NCBI GenBank assembly: GCA_946624065.1
Contig: CAMORT010000054.1
Location: 1 to 15,233, forward strand
Length of the DNA: 15,233 nt
Direction of reading: 5' to 3'
DNA from: F23-D06 sp002392325
GTDB taxonomy: Bacteria; Bacteroidota; Bacteroidia; Bacteroidales; WCHB1-69
Made by a program: the position numbers and the translations under genes. Shown here in pieces: positions 14,248 through 15,233 of the stretch. Under the pieces are notes generated by a model. That model did no database searches. It worked only from the letters and a program-made list of their open reading frames with translations, and was not told the DNA's origin. Every line of letters begins with the position of its first letter. Within the stretch, counting starts at the first letter, position 1.

Positions 14248-15233
14248 TTACTTCTTGACGATGCGTTTGGTCACCATGCCTTTCTCGGTGAGGATACGGA
14301 CGAAGTAAACGCCGGAAGCATAACTTGTGGCATCGATGGTCACCGTGTTGTCGTTGACCTCAACGCTGCTCATCAGCTTGCCGAACACATCAAACACTTC
14401 CACACTTTGAATGCTGAACTTCGAATTCTGAATTCTGAATTCTCCTGTGGTCGGGTTCGGGAACAAAGCGGTGCTGCTGAAGAGGTAGTCCTCAATACCA
14501 ACAGCGGTGAAGGTGACATGATTGGACTCGCCACTGTGTTGTGCGCCACAGTTGGCCACCACATACACTTCATATTCAGCACCTGCTTCCAGATTGTTTA
14601 ACGTGTAAGGATGTGAGGTGGCGTTCATGTTGCTCCAAGTGCTGGCGGAAGTCTTCTTATAGTTGATGGTCCAGCTGTCGGGTGTCCCTTGCTGGCTCCA
14701 ATCAAGGGTGACACTGCCATCCGTGATGTTGGTGGCGGTGAGTGCTGTCGGAGCATAACAGGTCTCTTGGCCTTCTGCCAATGTGGTGAAGGAGGCGGTC
14801 ATAGACCAGTCGCTGACACCAGCCGTGCAAACGGCCTGAATGCGCACCAGATAAATGGTGTTGGAGGAGAGTCCAGTGAAGGTGTAAGTGGGTGCATTCA
14901 CCAAGATGCTGGAACTCCAGTTGTCGCCCACGCTCATATATTGCACATTCCATTGTGTCTCGTCACCACCTGCTGTCCAGTTGGCGACAGCGCCGGTTTG
15001 GGAAATGTTGGCAAATGTGATGTTGGCGGGCGCGTTACACTGGGTGGGTGTAGTGCCGGATGCTGTGGTGAAGGTGTAGGTGAAGGTGGCATCTGGATTC
15101 GGATCCTGAACGGCGCAATTGGTGACGACATACACATCGTATGAGGTGTTGGCAGTCAAGCCAGAGAGGGTGACGCTTTGAGTGTTGGCTATAACAGATT
15201 GCCAAGCGGAACTGTTCGAAGGTGTGTAGTAAA
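14248..15233 (-). CDS. Secreted fibronectin type III protein with T9SS C-terminal sorting domain, C-terminal part
   Basis: The frame is open from the window edge to a TAA at 14250-14248, so only the last 328 codons are present and the true start lies outside. The visible part holds tandem fibronectin-III-like domains. Each has a W in an early strand and ends with LxxLxxxxxYxVxVxxxC (SGLTANTSYDVYVVTNC, TGLSSNTIYLVRIQAVC, NNLEAGAEYEVYVVANC). One is cut by the edge and two are complete. The last ~75 residues form a type A T9SS sorting domain: LFPNPTTGEF, then VEVFDVFGKLM, then GVYFVRILTEKG and the basic end KRIVKK. Such proteins are exported through the T9SS and attached to the surface or released. 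The N-terminal domain and function are unknown. A terminator follows. Confidence 0.93.
   Translation of the reverse strand, partial: YYTPSNSSAWQSVIANTQSVTLSGLTANTSYDVYVVTNCAVQDPNPDATFTYTFTTASGTTPTQCNAPANITFANISQTGAVANWTAGGDETQWNVQYMSVGDNWSSSILVNAPTYTFTGLSSNTIYLVRIQAVCTAGVSDWSMTASFTTLAEGQETCYAPTALTATNITDGSVTLDWSQQGTPDSWTINYKKTSASTWSNMNATSHPYTLNNLEAGAEYEVYVVANCGAQHSGESNHVTFTAVGIEDYLFSSTALFPNPTTGEFRIQNSKFSIQSVEVFDVFGKLMSSVEVNDNTVTIDATSYASGVYFVRILTEKGMVTKRIVKK
14423..14443. repeat. Three exact copies of a GAATTCT heptamer inside the T9SS sorting domain
   Basis: GAATTCT occurs three times head-to-tail (21 bp, which is seven codons, so the frame is kept). Degenerate copies flank it (TGAATGCTGAACTTC at 14409-14423). 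On the coding strand it encodes the EFRIQNSKFSIQ part of the linker between the PNPTTGEF and VEVFDVFG motifs. Confidence 0.75.

Noticed and set aside
15157..15159. TTG at 15159 as the start of the fibronectin-III protein
   Set aside because: The frame continues upstream to the window edge with in-register fibronectin-like sequence, and no signal peptide follows the TTG; the gene is truncated by the window.

Overview
The window comes from a member of the Bacteroidota, most likely order Bacteroidales, with roughly 50% GC. Four signs point there: promoters of the TAnnTTTG type with weak Shine-Dalgarno sites; a PorX-type response regulator of the type IX secretion system (T9SS); a large fibronectin-III protein ending in a T9SS C-terminal sorting domain; and lipoproteins with F-T-S-C lipoboxes. 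No phage, IS element, CRISPR array, tRNA or rRNA gene was seen. Most of the window is ordinary chromosomal core and housekeeping sequence.

Layout. 1-543 (-) is the N-terminal 181 codons of menA (menaquinone biosynthesis). 654-2276 (-) is ATP-dependent PEP carboxykinase (pckA). 2439-3611 (-) is an unrecognised lipoprotein that is divergent from 3838-4596 (+), an NfsA/FRP-like nitroreductase. 4675-7272 (+) is a GH2 beta-mannosidase lipoprotein with no SusCD partner in view. 7442-8995 (+) is porX. 9010-11547 (-) is a two-gene AlgJ/AlgI-like polysaccharide O-acetylation pair. 11587-12816 (+) is a promoter, a yybP-ykoY manganese riboswitch with its own terminator, and a TerC-family membrane protein. 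12803-14116 (-) is a MATE/DinF transporter that overlaps the terC tail. 14171-15233 (-) is a terminator and the C-terminal part of a T9SS cargo protein that runs off the window.

The best find is the riboswitch at about 11603-11701. It carries the conserved GGAGTA and AAGA junction elements and a TCAACA loop. Its P1 3' strand is also the 5' strand of a strong terminator hairpin. This predicts that metal binding turns terC transcription on.

Further observations. Six intergenic promoters share an extended TAYYTTTGC box. One of these boxes overlaps the nominal TTG start of the MATE gene, which moves the likely start seven codons downstream. Heptamer repeats are embedded in the T9SS sorting domain, and degenerate pyrimidine-rich repeats fill two intergenic gaps. 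The AlgJ-like protein appears to lack the usual Asp of its catalytic triad. I did not find convincing evidence of an entirely new multi-gene system.
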